Assembly (NCBI GenBank): GCA_964484465.1
Contig: CAZAFL010000014.1
Span: 1 to 64,000 of the forward strand
Direction: 5' to 3'
Source: CAZAFL01 sp964484465
Lineage (GTDB): Bacteria > Bacteroidota > Ignavibacteria > UBA10030 > SZUA-254
Length of the DNA: 64,000 bases
The notes beneath the pieces are model-generated. The model ran no database searches. It worked only from the letters and a program-made list of their open reading frames with translations, and was not told where the DNA came from. The stretch's first letter is position 1. Every line of letters begins with the position of its first letter. The position numbers were made by a program, and so were the translations under genes. Of the stretch, positions 61,652 to 64,000 are shown one piece after another.

Positions 61652-64000
61652 GTGTCGAATCTCGCTAAAGCTCTGATCGGCATCGGATGTGCGTTTCTCG
61701 TTATCTGTATTTCTGCTTTTTTCTTCTTCCGCCATCTCATCACAAAATCTTTTCCTACAACCTCCGGGACACTGGAAGTAAATGGCATTCATACATTCGT
61801 TGATATATTCCGCGACGAATATGGAGTACCTCATATTTCCGCACAGGACGAACACGATTTAATGTTCACAGTCGGCTACGTTCACGCTCAGGACCGTTTG
61901 TGGCAGATGGACCTCATGCGGCGCGCGGGAGACGGGAGGCTTTCCGAAGTACTGGGCAAGGCAACTCTCGACTTTGATATGCTTTTTCGGACAATCGGTT
62001 TGAACCGCATTGCCGACAGTATCACTGAACATTTACATCCTGAATCGAAACAGGCACTCCAGGACTATGCTGATGGGGTCAATGCGTTTATAACAACTCA
62101 TAAAGGAGCACTCCCGGCCGAATTTGATATGCTCAACTACGAGCCTGAGCCATGGAAGATTCGCCACAGCATTCTTATCGCCCGACTCATTGCCTGGGAG
62201 TTAAACCTTGCATGGTGGACTGATCTTACATATGGCGAAATCGCCACAAGGGTCTCGACGGAAAAGTTCAAAGAAATTCTTCCATTATTCCCGGATTCTA
62301 TTCCTACGACCCTTCCATCATCGGTTCGGAAAAAAAACTTTAGTAGCATCCGGCCATTTAAGCAAGTAAACACTTTGTACCGAGACTTTTTCGGGTTGGG
62401 TAGCCTGGAAGCAGGAAGCAACGCCTGGGCCGTCGATTCATCGAAATCGCTAAGCGGCAAACCGATTCTTGCAAACGACCCTCATCTTGCCATGCCATGC
62501 CCTTCCCGATGGTACGAAGTACACATGACGGCACCGGGGTGGAACACTGCCGGCGTCTCTCTTCCCGGCACTCCCGTCATCATCATCGGACACAATGAAC
62601 ACCTCGCATGGGGGCTTACGAACGCGATGATCGATGACGCGGATTTTTTTGTTGAGGATGCCGATACGACGCATCCAAATCACTATATCTTCCGGCGCTC
62701 ATCTCTTCCGATGGAGATGCATGAAGAAAAAATATATATCGGAACCTCCGACAGCCTCGCGTTGACTGTTCGATCCACCCTCCATGGTCCGATCATCAAT
62801 GATGTGCATCCGTCGCATCTTCACAGGGATTCGCTGCAGCACATACCGCCCATCGCGATGCGATGGACGGGACTCGATATAAGTGATGAAGTTTACGCGC
62901 TCTATCTCATGAACAAAGCTACGTCTGCGGTAGAATTCGAACGCGGAATTAAGGAATTTGCTGTGCCGGCTCAGGCTGTCGTCTATGCAGACGTAAAGGG
63001 TAATATCGGATACTGGACGGCTGGTCATGTCCCAATCCGCGGAAAACAGAATGCCTTGCTTCCGTTGCAGGGCTCAACAGGCGAAGCAGATTGGAAGGGT
63101 TTTGTCCCGTTCGAGCATCTTCCAAAAGTTTGGAATCCACCGGGCGGTTTTATTGCGTGCGCCAATCAAAAGATCGCTGATGATTCCTACCCATACTATC
63201 TTTCCACACTGTGGGAACCGCCCTCACGAATCCAGCGCATCCGGCAACTGCTCCAGTCGGCAGAAAAATTTAGCTCTGAGGATTTTGAACAATTCCAGCA
63301 GGACGTTTTCTCGAACGAAGCACGAGAAACATCAAAGTACCTGCTCAGGTCACTCGATTCCGTTTCTGTTCACGACGCAGAAATGGACGCTGCCCGCAAC
63401 TATCTGAAGAATTGGGATTTTCGGTTTACGAAAGGAGACATCGCAACGACAATTTACAATGCGTTCTTCGTGAAATTGATTCATAACATATATGAAGATG
63501 AGCTGGGTCCGGAACTTTTTCGCGATTTTGTATATTTTGGTGCAATTCCGTATCGTGTAACAAGTCAGTTGCTGGCTTCAGATCATTCATCCTGGTTCGA
63601 TGATGTCGCAACAGACCATGTTGAAACAAAAAATGAAATTCTCCGGAAAAGCCTTAAAGACGCGCTTGACGAATTACATGGACAATTCGGACCTGAAATG
63701 AAAACCTGGCGATGGGGGGACGTGCATTCCGTGACCTTCAATCATCCGTTCGGCAAACGAAAACCGCTGGACAAAGTGTTTAATCTGGGGCCATTTTCCG
63801 TTGCAGGAGGGGGGACGACCGTTAACAAAAGTGAATACAAATTTACTTCGCCGTACACGACATCGGTGGGTGCTTCGATGCGGTTCGTCATCGACTTGAA
63901 AAACCCGCTGGTTTCCTATTCCGTTATTACCTCCGGAGAATCCGGTCAACCGTTGCACAAGCATTATGATGACCAAACACCCCTTTGGCTCAACGGAGCG
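61652..64000 (+). CDS. Penicillin-acylase-family Ntn-hydrolase (3' end outside window)
   Basis: The frame from GTG at 61652 is open to the last base (783 codons). AAAAGG precedes it by 8 bases. An N-terminal membrane segment (about 8-28) is followed by IFRDEYGVPHIS, VGYVHAQDRLWQMDLMRR, GRLSEVLG and, at the processing site, GSNAWAVDS with nucleophile Ser256. These are the alpha-subunit and beta-subunit starts of penicillin acylases. The chain self-cleaves before Ser256. Natural substrates are probably N-acyl amides such as homoserine lactones or lipids; not assignable. The stop is outside. Confidence 0.93.
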   Translation, partial: MSNLAKALIGIGCAFLVICISAFFFFRHLITKSFPTTSGTLEVNGIHTFVDIFRDEYGVPHISAQDEHDLMFTVGYVHAQDRLWQMDLMRRAGDGRLSEVLGKATLDFDMLFRTIGLNRIADSITEHLHPESKQALQDYADGVNAFITTHKGALPAEFDMLNYEPEPWKIRHSILIARLIAWELNLAWWTDLTYGEIATRVSTEKFKEILPLFPDSIPTTLPSSVRKKNFSSIRPFKQVNTLYRDFFGLGSLEAGSNAWAVDSSKSLSGKPILANDPHLAMPCPSRWYEVHMTAPGWNTAGVSLPGTPVIIIGHNEHLAWGLTNAMIDDADFFVEDADTTHPNHYIFRRSSLPMEMHEEKIYIGTSDSLALTVRSTLHGPIINDVHPSHLHRDSLQHIPPIAMRWTGLDISDEVYALYLMNKATSAVEFERGIKEFAVPAQAVVYADVKGNIGYWTAGHVPIRGKQNALLPLQGSTGEADWKGFVPFEHLPKVWNPPGGFIACANQKIADDSYPYYLSTLWEPPSRIQRIRQLLQSAEKFSSEDFEQFQQDVFSNEARETSKYLLRSLDSVSVHDAEMDAARNYLKNWDFRFTKGDIATTIYNAFFVKLIHNIYEDELGPELFRDFVYFGAIPYRVTSQLLASDHSSWFDDVATDHVETKNEILRKSLKDALDELHGQFGPEMKTWRWGDVHSVTFNHPFGKRKPLDKVFNLGPFSVAGGGTTVNKSEYKFTSPYTTSVGASMRFVIDLKNPLVSYSVITSGESGQPLHKHYDDQTPLWLNGA

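Overview
The window comes from a Gram-negative bacterium with a type IX secretion system, most likely the Ignavibacteria/Chlorobi side of the Bacteroidota-Chlorobi group. This placement is an inference. It rests on a 1,279-residue secreted protein whose C-terminus carries an NYPNPFNP-type sorting domain, a PorV/PorQ-family protein, a FadL-like protein, KDO synthesis (kdsB), the MEP pathway (dxr), the succinylase DapD, and GatC. Several promoters look like plain TTGACA-N17-TATAAT sites rather than the Bacteroidetes -7/-33 type. Coding density is high. I see no tRNA, rRNA, CRISPR array, insertion sequence or prophage. One assembly gap (100 N) lies inside serS.

Layout. 1-4669 (+): end of dnaB, a DUF1460 amidase-like protein, dxr and rseP. 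4740-11376 (+): an apparent four-gene operon with a promoter (secreted protein, FecR-domain protein, large outer-membrane-barrel-like protein, CHASE2 adenylate cyclase). 11378-32938 (-): one long minus-strand run, read from high to low coordinates as asmA-like, rsmA, a NitT/TauT-type ABC permease and ATPase, an Aur1-type PAP2 protein, plsC, gatC, kdsB, DUF502, pyrG, the T9SS cargo, lon, dnaX, a PorV-like protein and a small lipoprotein. 33290-36113 (+): two bacterial-microcompartment (BMC) shell genes with their own promoter and terminators, then ybbR-like and pdxJ. 36116-38438 (-): a bifunctional nuclease-like protein with a UVR motif, then etfA and etfB. 38617 (+): fbp. 39686-53335 (-): a lipoprotein, a radical SAM protein, a DUF4139 protein, a small membrane protein, a heterodimeric ABC exporter, serS (gapped), an rfbD-like reductase, dapD, dapA, dapB, a PfkB kinase and a HisA-like barrel. 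53508 (+): a PafA-like phosphatase. 55194-57856 (-): a VWA/MoxR-type AAA pair. 58085-64000 (+): an outer-membrane-type protein, a Tyr/Gly-rich lipoprotein, a FadL/PorV-like protein and a penicillin-acylase-family protein that runs off the window.

Most interesting. (1) The second BMC shell protein continues past its shell domain into an AT-hook-like motif and a Rho-N/SAP-like C-terminal domain, so it looks like a shell protein with a nucleic-acid-binding tail. The two shell genes have no enzyme cargo beside them and are separated by a strong terminator. (2) The FecR / barrel / CHASE2-cyclase operon looks like an envelope-sensing cAMP system. (3) A HisA-like barrel has lost residues expected for HisA catalysis and sits with a PfkB kinase beside dapBAD. 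(4) A lipoprotein gene has no ATG/GTG/TTG before its signal peptide, but has an ATA overlapping the upstream stop behind a GGAG. (5) The ABC exporter pair shows textbook asymmetric ATP sites. (6) A fused-permease ABC importer has no binding protein beside it.
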